Below are positions 1-12,600 of a stretch of 64,000 bases of DNA, piece by piece. A model generated the notes under the pieces. That model saw nothing but the letters and a program-made list of their open reading frames with translations, did no database searches and was not told the DNA's origin. The stretch comes from Chrysoperla carnea. Taxonomy: Eukaryota > Arthropoda > Insecta > Neuroptera > Chrysopidae. Location: the NCBI RefSeq assembly GCF_905475395.1, contig NC_058341.1:66161501-66225500 (forward strand). Reading direction: 5' to 3'. Within the stretch, counting starts at the first letter, position 1. Each line of letters starts with the position of its first letter. The translations under genes and the position numbers were made by a program.

Positions 1-1067
1 TAACATGTAGCAGGTCTCTTGCACCTTCCTGTGTACATCCACCAAATACAATCCCTTACTATAGGGAGGTGCGGGTAGGGCACACGATCAGATTAGTAAA
101 AAAAACCAATAACTGAATAAATTGCAGCGCGCCACATTAAGATATAGTGGGTTAATTATTATATGCTAAAAAGTGTATATTTCAATAATCTGTCGATTTA
201 AGTGTGACGCAAGGAAATAAGGAAGGTTACCTGTAGTAGTAATTCGAGTGCGGTCTAATTTTTTTATTTTGAAGGTAAAAATTCACGGAACACGAAAAAC
301 ATATAATTTGACAATTTTGGTGAGTCACAGTCTCGTAAATTGTGAAAATATTTTTGCATTAAAATCACGAACAAACGGCTAGTTCTGATTTTTTTAATAT
401 ATTGTTATTTAACGATAAAGACAATTTTTTTGTTTTTTCGAAATTTGTATATATAGAAAAATGCTAGAACTTTTTGAACATGTTGTCAGTACCTGAATAA
501 AGTAAATTGGAAAGTATTAGTTTTAGTTCCCGTAGTAAAATCATCCGTTTTTGTGCTGAATAAAACAAAAAAAAGGTACGAGAAACTTTCTTTTCATTAT
601 AACCTAATTTTCGTGCAAATGATTTGAAACTTTTTTCCTTTTCAAGGTTTTTTATAGTGCTTTTAAAAGTGCATGATATACATTTTTCAAAAATCGTCAA
701 ATTTTTTAGTTAGTTAACGTTAAATACTCCGCCAATCATTCGAAAAGTATTGACTTTTCAAAATATACTTAAATGGCTTTATCTATTTCCGTTGCCATTT
801 TCAACATCTATTTTTCCACGCCTTAGAAGGGGTGGTTAGCACCCCCTGAGCAAAAGCACCACTAAAACCATGTATCATTTTGATCTATAGGGTGAAGAAA
901 GCTTAATTCAAAATTTTCAACAAAATCTGCTGTAGGTCAAAATTTAGAGATTTCGTCTTTTTTTCTCCTCGGTTATTTCAGTTAGGTAAATTTATCTACG
1001 TACTTACTAGCTTAGAAGCAAAAATATTAAATGTGCAAAAATACATAAAACAAGAATAAAAATTTAC
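1..1067. other. Left edge, no gene recognised
   Basis: AT-rich sequence presumed to be parcas intron or 3' region. No reliable continuation exon was found. A minus-strand open stretch at 464-700 is Lys/Phe-rich with no family resemblance and is treated as noise. Confidence 0.4.
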
Positions 1068-1353
1068 CTTGCTAAACTATCAGTATCGGATCCAGTTGTA
1101 TCCTCATCAGTATTACTAGTCAGGTACGTTAATGTTTTCTCCAACGGACTTGGAACTTTTTTATTACTATTCGATTTACTAGTTGGATTCTCTCCACTGG
1201 TCTGTTGTGCAGCAACACTATCAGTTGTTCGTGGCTCACTATTACGACGTTCAGTTAACGATGATATATTTAGCATCATGATACCATGTGAGAATATTTC
1301 TTTAACTTTTTCACTTGTTGGTCCTAGAATATTGTCTAAACTTTGGCGACGAC
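1068..1353 (-). CDS. pcs: parcas exon 5, C-terminal region
   Basis: From a TTCATAG acceptor. Reads RRQSLDNILGPTSEKVKEIF and then SHGIMMLNISSLTERRNSEP, followed by Ser/Thr-rich sequence ending S-D-T-D-S-L-A and a GTAAAT donor. The RRQSLD stretch resembles a basophilic kinase site. The phase-2 end implies at least one further exon to the left. Confidence 0.8.
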
Positions 1354-4300
1354 CTATGAAACATTATTATTTTTTAATTATAAATTACATGTATTTTGAA
1401 TGTCAAAACCAAGTGCACATACATCCATTTCCGTGAAATTATTTTAAAATTTCAACTAAATAATAAATTTTGTTTTGTTAAACATGCAGTTTAAACTTTA
1501 ACCCGATTTGACATGCATGTAATTTATTGATGAGAGCAGAGTAGTTGACTGAATTTATTAAAATACCTCTTATCGCTTTGAAACACAAACAAACTAGAAG
1601 TTGAGGGTTCATTAAATTTTGAAAAGTAGAAATGAAAATGTAGATTTTGAAACAAGCCGTGGCAAGGGTCTGGTGCAACCCATGGGATCGACGCGAATAA
1701 CTTCCCAGCATAATAAATAATTAAAAAATAAATAAAAAAATTTTTTAAGAATCAAAAAACCCGACTGCGTTAAATATAAACGAAAAACGAAAAGAAAAAA
1801 TAATAACAGCAGTTTACATAGCAACTTAACAGTCGCAACCTATTATTGAGAAGACTTGAGCCGGTGTACATTTTTAAAGTCACTATGTAAACTGCCGGAC
1901 TTGATTTTTTATTTTCAGTATATATTTAACGCAGTCGGGTATTTTGATTTTTATAATTATTTAATTTTTTTACCTTTTTTAGTTAGAATTTTAGAAACGC
2001 CTGAGCCGATTTTAATGATTAATTATAATCGATTTGTTTATTTAATTGCTATTCAATAATACTCTTGACATAGTTCGACGACTTTCATTTTTTTGTTTTT
2101 CACAATATGTAGTCTGTTGGTTGCCATATTGAATTTTCATTACTGCCATAACTTCAGTAGCACTCGCAAGGTTAAGACAAATCGATTGGCGTATGAATCT
2201 TTAAAATCGGCTCACACGTTTGGTCTCTAATCTGCCACATAGGAACCCACATGCACATATAGACTGATAAACACATTAAAAGTAAATAATACGACCGACT
2301 CGCCCGAATTTAATGAAATTCTTTTCGGATTATATTTCTATTAAAACGCTTCGGCCGACATCTTAACGAAGTCGATATCATTTCTCTTCACGCGGTATCG
2401 TTCAGGAAAAAATGACCACGAACGCACATACGTACGTGCAAATTTTTACGCCCATGGAGGTAAAAGATTTTAAGTATGGAATTTAGATGAAGTTAACTGT
2501 TTACTACGAAAAAGGTGCTCTTCACAAATATCGATTATTTTCATGGTTTACTCAAAATTTGCAATTTTAATCTTTGGTAACAGCAAGATTGAGACAAAAA
2601 TTAAGTTTCGAAAAATTATTTACATTTGATAAAAATAAGACTTAATCGGCATAAAACAATATCGGCGCTTTCTTTATGATATTTGTGACCCGGCACCCGA
2701 AAATTTGCTACCATGTTCAACTGATTCAAATCCATTGGATTATTTTTTTTAAAATCATATTTAAATTCATAAAGAAAGCGCCGATCTGAATAATTAATGT
2801 AGTTTAAGTCTTAATTTTATTTTTTTTTAATATTTGAAGCAAATGTAAGTAATTATTTGAAACTTAATTTTGATCTCAATCTTGCTTTTAACAAAGATTA
2901 AAATTGCAAATTTTGAATAACCGTGAGAATAATCGATGTTTATACAGAGCACCTTTTCTTGTAACAGTTAACTTGATCTAAATTCGAAACTTAAAATCTT
3001 TTATCACCATGGGCGTAAAAATTTGGTGGCACCAAAAACCTTATATTTACGCCCGTGAATTGATATTACTTATAAGGTCTAAAGTCAATAAGAAAAAATT
3101 GTAACTTCAAGAGCGTATATCGCCAAAACGGAACAACTTTTAATAGGGCATGTTGAGCTAAATCGGTTTATTTTGAGCTAAACTATATGCGTTTTAGCGG
3201 CATTCTGTATAAACGAATCTAAATTTTGGACTGAAAATTAAGATTAAATAAGTGTCTTATTAAAAAAGACTTTGGACGTGCAAACTTACCAGGAAAGGGG
3301 ACTCTTAACCCCTTTTCATATTGAAATATAACTTTAGGTACATCCATAGTCTTACAAAATTAAGTTAGAGGATTGGAAATTTTCATGTGTTCAAAAACAT
3401 GAATAGACAAAAATCACAATTCAATAAAATGCATAACATAAATCGTCAACTACCCTGCTATTTAACAGAAATAATAAAGCGCTTACTAGAGTTATAAACG
3501 GAAGAATCTTCATTTTTAGCTGAGGATCTTGAAATCCAATTTGATATGTTTGAATCCAGTTTCATTTTTGATTTAAATGAACTACTATTACGTCCTTCCG
3601 CCGACGACGAAGACGATGTTGCAGGCAATGTCATTTGTTTTGTCAGCAATCGTTTTTTGGGTGTATTATTCGTTTGAATAACTTTTTCAGGTTCATGTTG
3701 TGGAGGCGATACATCAAATCGTTCATATGGAATATCATTTTTAGAATCGGATGCTAAATCTTCTGGACTAGATGAATCTAAATTAATTTCAGTCCATTCA
3801 TTAGTTAAACTTTTTGGAATTCCTCCTCCACCACGTTGCAATGATTCATCATCCGCATTCCATGTTTTTTTAACATTTAACGAATTTGGTAAATTACAAT
3901 AACCAGTAACTTCTTCGGGGTAGTTTTTAACTTTAATTGGTGATGACTTTGGTGATATGTTCGATGGAAGTGTTTTAAATTCATCCAATTTTTCAATATC
4001 TCTTTGAGTTCTCTGTAAGTTTTTATCAAATTGAAAACCTTTTTCAATACTTTGTGATTCTGGAATGTATGTTTGATTGTAAAATACGGATGTGCCTGAC
4101 GATGGTTCTTGTACATATGGATAATCTGGGAACGAACCAATTGGATCTGAATATCGATTTGATCGATTTTTGTTGTTGGCATCGTTGGTAAATTTATCAA
4201 ATTTATAATTTTGTGCAGTTGCTTTTTGTTTAAAATCAATTTCATGATATACATTTGCTTTTGATTTTTTTCGATTTCGATGAATTTCATCTGATATTTG

Positions 4301-6600
4301 TTCTAAATGACGTAAAGCTTCGGCATAAGTTAACTTTGCGTTGCATACTTGTTTCTCTAATGTCTGTACTTTGATTTTTTGTAAATCTAAGTGTTGATTA
4401 AATTGAGCTTTCATTTCAAAATATGGCCTAAAATTTTTGTTCAATTAATTATGTAATTTTAATTCGCGACTCCAAGTAACTATATAATTCAGACAAATTA
4501 AACATGAAAAAGTGGTGACCGCTGTATGAAATCAGGTATTTTTGTTTTCTCAAAAATAAAGCTAAATTGATCTTTTTTAATTTTTTTGGATTTTTACCCA
4601 GAAGGACTGGTTTTTCATCAAAGATTGTGGATTCATTTTTAAAATAGGTTAAATTTGCAACAATTTGAGGGCAGAACGGTTTTTATAGGACCGATAGTTT
4701 GTCAGATGTCCGATTTTTAGATATTTTTACCCGACTGCGTGACGCAAAGGAGTGGTAATGTGTTTATCAGTCTATATATGTTTTATTCCTTACATGCGAG
4801 ACAATAGCGGCCAATCGATTTGTCTTAACCTCGAGGATGCTACTGAAGATATGACAGAAATGAAAATATGGCGAGCATCATACACCATATTGAAGAATGT
4901 ATGAGTATTCCTATGTGGCACACTAAGGACCAAATACGAGGGCCGATTTTGATGATTCTGGCGTCAATCGATTTGTCTTAACCCTGCAAGTGCTACTTAA
5001 GATATGACAATGACCAAATTTTGAGATGCTGTATCTCCGAAACTATAGGTCCTATAAAAATTGTTCTCTCCTCAAATTGTTGCAAATTTAACCTTCTTTA
5101 AAAATTAATCCACAAAAACTAAAATAAGGTCAAAATTATGTTTATTTTAGAGAATGACCCAGTCGTCTTTCGAGGTCGAAAACTTGGATTTAGCATCATT
5201 GCCTGTACATTACAAACAACATATTAAAAATATCTGATTTGATGCAGCGTTTAAATTTTATTTGAATGAATTAATATGTAATGGCGGTTGAAAAGGGTAT
5301 AAACATCTCCATAGTATAAGCAAACAAATAAACCATAGAGCATATATTATATTTCGCATCATTCACAACTCTAGTTAGTAAGTCCTTTTATAGCATTTAA
5401 ATATATGTTCCAAGATAATGTTTACACCCTCCTCGTCATTTCATATTTAAATCAGTAGAGGTCAGCTCAGTATTTTGGTGTCGCAAAATCATTACCTAAA
5501 TTTCAGGAAATGATTTAAAAATCTAAAATTTAAAATTTTATACAGTTTTCCAAGTCAAGAAACATTCTTCAAATCAAAATATTTACATTTGAAAGCGCAG
5601 TTTAACAATCTAGTCAAAGCTTATGACCAAAATATAACATACCAGCTGACCTATTGCTTTCTAAAAGTTTAGACTAAATATTTAAAATACAATAAAATTT
5701 AAAGGTAATTTTACGCGTTTAAGCACTAATAATAAAGTGGGAAAACTTTTTGACCTCCAAACTCGCGTTCAAAGCTGTTTTTTGGCAGATAACTGATTTT
5801 TCAAGATAAAAGTATATATTCGTCCAAAAACGACTTTTTTTGTTTTTTTAACCCCTCACTAAAAAGAAGGATGTTATTATAAGTTTAACGTGTCTATCTG
5901 TGTATCTGTATGTCTGTCTGTAGCATCGTAGCTCCTAAACTGATAAACCGATTTTGATTTTTTGTTTGCTTGAAAGGTAATCTAATCGAGAGAATTCTTA
6001 GCTGTGTTTCAATAAAATCGGTTTAGTTTGGAGAGAGTTACAAGAAGACATCGCAATTGTCTAGGTTTCTTTAAATTTTTAATTTAATATTATTTATATT
6101 TTGCTGGCGAAGTATATAATTTGAACAAACTGAATCAGATATTGAATTTGCAGAAAACATACGAAACTTAATTTCTGATGTCGGCAGACCGAGAAACAGA
6201 CATTGTTTCGATTTAATTTAAATCTGTAAGTTTTGAGAACAAAATAGTGTATCGGAGATGGTATACGTTTTATTTATATAAATATTGACTAAATTATACA
6301 TAGTCAATATTTTGGATTATCTTTTTTAATTTATTGTAACAAAAAATTGATTTTCTATTTAATCGTAGTCGCACGTCAGAAGATAATTAGACAGTATAGT
6401 AAATTTTGGTCACCGCTTAGGCTAGGTAATCTAAAATACTGGAAAAATTATGCGAAAACTTAAAAATTCTACAAAAAGACAGAAAAATACTAAGACCATT
6501 TAAAATACATAGACTATCAGCTAGTGACAGAAAAAATCATCAATTTTTTACAGTCTACCAATGATAGGGGACATATATACAGCCACAAGCAACAGGAAAA

Positions 6601-6631
<31 letters not shown>

Positions 6632-9600
6632 CAGATCACCTTTCGTCTGCCATTCATTTAAATAAAAGGCAAGACTGTTCAATACACTAAAAATTTATTG
6701 ATAGATTTATAAATTTTTAGTGTACTGTCCTTTTTTAGTGTTGCCTTTAATTCAATTGAATGGCAAACTGTAAAAAGTTGTTCTCTTTGTTAATTTTTGC
6801 GTTATGCATGTGCGTCACTATAAATTAATTCGTTATGCCTGTTATTGTATAGATTTTTCTATTGCTTGTGTCTGTATATATATCCCCTATCATTGGCAGA
6901 CTATAAAAAATTGAGTATTATTTTCTGTCACTAGCTGATTGTCTAACATATTAATTTTCTCTCTAAATGATTAGAAACGAAATTTAAAGATTATAATAGT
7001 AAATAATTCATTATAGTATTTTAGAGCTAATACAAAAAAAATTTGTTAATGCATTCATTATATATGTCGCCGCCAACTAGCTTTATTAGCCGTTCAGCTT
7101 ACAGCCTAGCCTTTTTACTAAACGGCGCCATTCAACTAGCAGAATGATTGATTTGAGCGGCCCTTTGACAAAAAACTATGAAATGTCTGACATTAGAAAT
7201 TGTTATCAAATAACGTAACTCAATAAAAAAGTACACATGTAAGCAATTAAAATGTGTCCCACCTAACGCAAGTTAAACTTTCATTGGCATTTACAACTAC
7301 ATTTTTGGAATATCTGGCTACCAAAAACTGATTGAATTGCCACAACCTCTCTCTAAGAAATTTGACTTTCTGAAATTTCGTCGACATAATTTGTCTCTGA
7401 GTACTGAAACTCTTGCCGTGAAAACCAGATTTTAATAGTACCATACTTGGCTCAAACTTTTTGTCACTACACTCTCTCATTGAACTTTTTTTTGCGTAAA
7501 CGCAATCAAACTGTGAAATACACCAAAAATATTGTTGCTTGTCGACGTCATATTGACAGAGTGTGGGTTTTAGCACCATGTGACAGACAGGGGAACTAAA
7601 TTTAAATTACTAAGCTGAGAAAGTGGTTAAACGTGATCGATCAAAGTCATTTAACCAGCTGTTTGATTGCAAGGCTGTATCGTCCAGGCCGCTAGTTAAA
7701 CTGTGCCGTTTAGTAAAAAGGCTACGCTTTGAATTGAACGGCTAATTACGCTAGTTGTCTGCGACATATACACTACTTTAGTTTTCTAACATTATAAGAA
7801 TTTCTAACTTATACTTTTTTCCGCCTCTGTTACATTTTCCGATTAAAAAAAAAAAAAAATTGATATTTGATTAATTACAAAAATCGAATAAATACCAATT
7901 TATATTATATATAATAATGGCACAGCAGTACTTCATCAAATGGTAGATAACCGAGAAAAAGTCCTTTTCTAAATACAAGATGATGAAATTTGGAAAAACA
8001 AGTGAAAACAAACAATTGACTGAGTTAATTGTTGAAATACCATGCATAGTCAGTGTTGATTTCTTTATCACATAACACATACAAGCATGTGACACATACA
8101 TAACTGATAATCAAGTATAGTACATATTATAAAATTTCCGCCTAATTGGCGCCCTCACGGGTAAACAGTGATGTTTACGAAAAAATGTTTCAAACAAAAG
8201 TTGTTTAATTTTTGATAAGGAACAATTTTTACATTTAAACTTTTGTTCTATCTCTAACGGTTTACAAGATGGGTCCTACGGACCCAAGACCCAATTGACC
8301 TATGATGCTCATTTACGAACTTTACCTCACTTTTTACGTCCTGAGTACGCTATCGAGTTGACAGACAGACGGACGGACGGACAACCGGAAATGGGCTAAT
8401 TAGGTGATTTTATGAACACATATGACAAAATTTTTTTCCTAGCATCATTATTTTTAAGCGTTACAAACTTGGGACGAAACTTAATATACTATGTATATTT
8501 CATATATACAGGGCCGGATTTAAATTTCTGCCGCCCTGGGGCACTGAAGAAAATGCCGCCCTATGACCGAAATTTTATTTTAATAGTTTTGATATCTTAT
8601 TTTTTAAGAATTAGAATAACTAATTAATTGCAGAAAAAAGAGCCGGTTCATAACGAGCTGACCATCTGGTTGCAGATAAAGTTTTTAACGCCATTCTTTT
8701 TTCAGTATGAGACTGTAAAACTTCCCAGCGATGCATCGATGCAGTAAAAAAGTTGTATAAAGTTTGTACTGTATGAAAGAATGACGCAGCTTCTGGGGCG
8801 CATTCTACTGCAACTGGGGCGCATTCAACTCCAACTAAATTCATAGAATGAGCAGCACAAGAAGCATGTTCTGCAAGATATAATTTCATGAATTCTTGCC
8901 TGTAAGCCCGAATAAATCCCTGATACATTATTCGCGTTATCATATGACTGACTTCGACAATCTGAGAGATCAAGATAAAAAAACTGAAGAACAGATAATA
9001 CAGCAACTAGCAAATCTTCAGCTTTATGTCTAGAGTTCTCAATAAACATGAGAAAAAAAAATTTTTTTAATTCTTCAAAAAAAACTACTTATATTAATTT
9101 ATCAATTTCAGAAAAAAAAAAGTATCAAATTTTATTTGTTCAAACCTTTATGGAAATAAATTAATTTTATTTTAATAGTTTTCACAAAATTTTGCCGCCC
9201 TAGAAAATTTGCCGCCCTGGGCACTAGCCCCGACTGACCCTAGTGTAAATCCAGCACTGCATATATACATGGTATAAAAAGTATGTTTTTGTGATTATTA
9301 CTAAAATATCTACTTAGGAAAATTGGGAATTTGACAGAATAAGATAAGGATCCTTTATGATTTAAGGCTTATGGTAATAAAGTACGAAAAGCTTTAGAGA
9401 TATGAGTGTGCCATCACCCCATTTTGAGAAAGTCCCTAGCGTCACTGACTTTATTGCAAATATAATAACGTTATTCAATACAACATGTTTAGTGTAAAAT
9501 GTGCAAAATTTAGAAAAACTTTTTTAGAAATTATCGTTATTTTAGAGTTACCGTCCATTTGATGAATTCCTGATGTTGATACTAGATCACTCTGTATAAA

Positions 9601-12600
9601 GTATATTTATATTGATATCACAAATTTTTGTATCCAAATCATATTTTTCCATTTTGTTACCGATTTTTTTTTTTTTTTGGAACGAAGATCCTTAACGCAG
9701 CATGGGAAGCCAATTGGCTAAAATCGTCACGTAACAAAATGACATATGCTTTATGTGTGTGTGTGTGTGTATACCATATCCATGGCAACCACGACATGTT
9801 ATCCTACTTTGTATTATTTTTATTTATTATAGTACAAGAACTTTGAATTTTTGTACATTTATATCCAAAAATAGTTATGGATACATATGCATAAGTATCC
9901 ATAGTTTGTTTTGGATGTAAAAAGTACAAAAATGGCAAAAATCGTATACTATAATTATGTGCGACTTGGAGCCCTGCCTACTTGACACTACAGATTGAAC
10001 AGATTTCTGCAGATTGAACAGATTGAACTTCGTTCAAACTGCGGTCCCGCGACCGCAACCTATTTTTTTTTATCTAATTGATGTTGAGTAAAAACTCAAT
10101 GTTAAATAGGTAATGCTATATGCGAGTCGTATTGAAGTCAAAATCATCAATTTCCGTCAGAAAATTGAAGAGACAAGTTTCTTATTGACTATTTTCATAC
10201 CAAAAAATACACTGACTACAATAATGGTAAAATAACGGTTTCATTATTAAAAATTATATTTTTAGCGACAATTTTCATTGTTTTGTCAACAACAACAAAA
10301 AATCCTTTAATCACGTTCATTAATTAATGTAATAAAAGAAAAAAAAACTATGAAAATCCATGAATTTTTCCGTAAATTTAAAACTAGTCACTTTAATATC
10401 ATAGCTTTATGTTAATGCAATATTTTTTTTAAATAATTAATTAATAAACAATTGAGACTGCAAAATTAGGTAAACCTTGGCTAAAAATTTTCCTTATTTT
10501 TTTATCTTTCATTTGCCGGGTGTTGCATCTTGAACGAATTTTTTGAGCCGCGATATTTCATTTCTTTATTAGTACTTACATTTTCAGCGATCTGAGGGGA
10601 GGAAAATAAAAATAAATATAAAAAAATTAAATATAAGAATAATTCTATGAACAAAACACAGCAATTTGACCGAAATAGAATATCTATACGACATTTTGCT
10701 GTGAAAAAAATCAGAAAATAATTTTTGATCCAAATAAAATAAAAGGTCGCTTACTATTCTTAATTTGTTAAAATCTTCATTTTTTGTTTCCTATTTTTTT
10801 GTCCATACTATTTCTCTAAAAAAGTCGAAACAATGAAAATTGTCGCTTAAAAATATAATTTTTAACAATGAATCCCTATTGAATGGGCCCTAGCCTATCA
10901 GTAAAGCCGTGGTTTTATAAACATTTTTTTTTTTGTTACCATCGTATTCATAGTATTTTTGTTATATAAACAAGTGAAATTTAAAAAATTTCTAAAATGC
11001 CGTTTTTGTTCTTGTTGCTCTCTACAAACTGAACCGATTTTCTTGAAACATAGGTAAGAACACTCTATTACATTACCTTTCAAACAAAAATAAATCAAAA
11101 TCGGTACATACGTTTAGGAGCTAAGATGCCACTGACAGGTAGACACACACACAAACAAAGCGGTGAAACTTATAACTGGCCCTTTCAATTTTCTGGCGGA
11201 AAAAAGTTTATTCGACTCGCTTACTAGTCTAGGTAAACTCTGCGTCACAAAATGTGCACAGATTTAACCATTCTAAGTGATATAGCTTTAACATATCATA
11301 CAGTAATATATATCACTTAGAATGGTAAAACTGTGCACATTTTGTGACGCAGAGTATATCATAGATTTTTCTACAATTCGAAAATATGTTGATGGTTTAC
11401 TTCTGGCAATATACAAAGCTTTATCGAATTAAGCCTGATTTTTATTATTAATGTTTAAACTATCAATTCTATTTAAATCAGAGAGTACTATCAAGCTGAT
11501 CTCTACTTAGAAGTATATTATCGAAAAAATTAAGTAAGAAAAATGAAAATTTAGTACAGTGAACTTAAAAAATATGATCAATTGAAGAAAATTACAGTTT
11601 TGATCTTTCGATTAATTAAACACTTGGGCCATTTATAAAAACGCAAATCCTTTTTTTCCGAATGCACATATGTTAAATATAACTTTTGAATTCAAACGTG
11701 GATTCAGAGGCAATAGGAACAATGACCTCTTCCAAAAATAAGGGAGACTACTTTTTTAAGTAACTAGTGAATGGATTACATGCCTTAGATTCCATAGACA
11801 GTATTGTGTTTAAATGCAACAAGGAGTATTGGAACAAACAAAAGTTAAGGTTATTGTTTAAATAAAGGAACTCCAACCCAAAATAGCATTTTTAATCATT
11901 AGTACAGTATTCGAGGGTTAAACCTCTGAATTATTTCCTATTATTCCAATTGGCAAACTTCTACTGTTAACGATTTAGGTTGGATCTTGATATACCAGTC
12001 GGGACATTGCCTTTCCCCTTTCAGATAATTTTCCAGCTCTGAAATGTTTCTGATTTTAAATAATATACAAAAAGAATCATTAAAAAAAATCATCAAAATC
12101 GGAGCTGCATTGAAGACTCCCTAAGAATGACTATTTTATGGATTTCTTTATGCAAGTATTATTATCTTTGATAATATTTATATTAAAAAGTAATAATTCA
12201 ATTGGAATTTTACTATCTCAAATTTCATAAGTAAAAAGGCTTTAAAGTTCAAACGACCTCAATGGTTGAAAAAATTGCATCATACAAGGGAAGAAAATGA
12301 TATTTAATTTCAGCAGTTAACAAATGTATATTTAAAAAAAATAACCAAACCAAAGATCTAAAACGTTCACTGAGCGATTTTGGTCATGAAGAATAACACA
12401 TACAATTATTAATTACTCAAAAACACTTATGAAAAGTTTATACGAACTCCTCCAAAGTAATTTTCTGAATCCACATTTGGTCAAAACAGTAATTAACTTC
12501 AAAATAGCTTAAAAGTGATTTACTTACAACAATAGCAAATTATGTTGGTATGCCGTGATCTTAATCAACATTAAATTACGTCGTGCCGATAAACTAAAAA

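Noticed and set aside
1-86. Minus-strand stretch reading GLYLVDVHRKVQETCYM as a further parcas exon
   Set aside because: Short, runs off the window, no clear acceptor in the right phase and no similarity to the known parcas C-terminus.
464-700. 78-residue minus-strand frame as the parcas C-terminus
   Set aside because: Lys/Phe/Ser-rich noise from AT-rich DNA; no splice acceptor compatible with the phase-2 donor was identified.
3877-4290. 137-codon minus-strand frame overlapping parcas exon 4
   Set aside because: It is an alternative frame of a coding exon with Lys/Ile/His-rich composition and no domain.
7247-7579. 110-residue minus-strand protein
   Set aside because: Lies wholly inside the Ginger-type element; its frame is not preserved in the homologous element at 46711.
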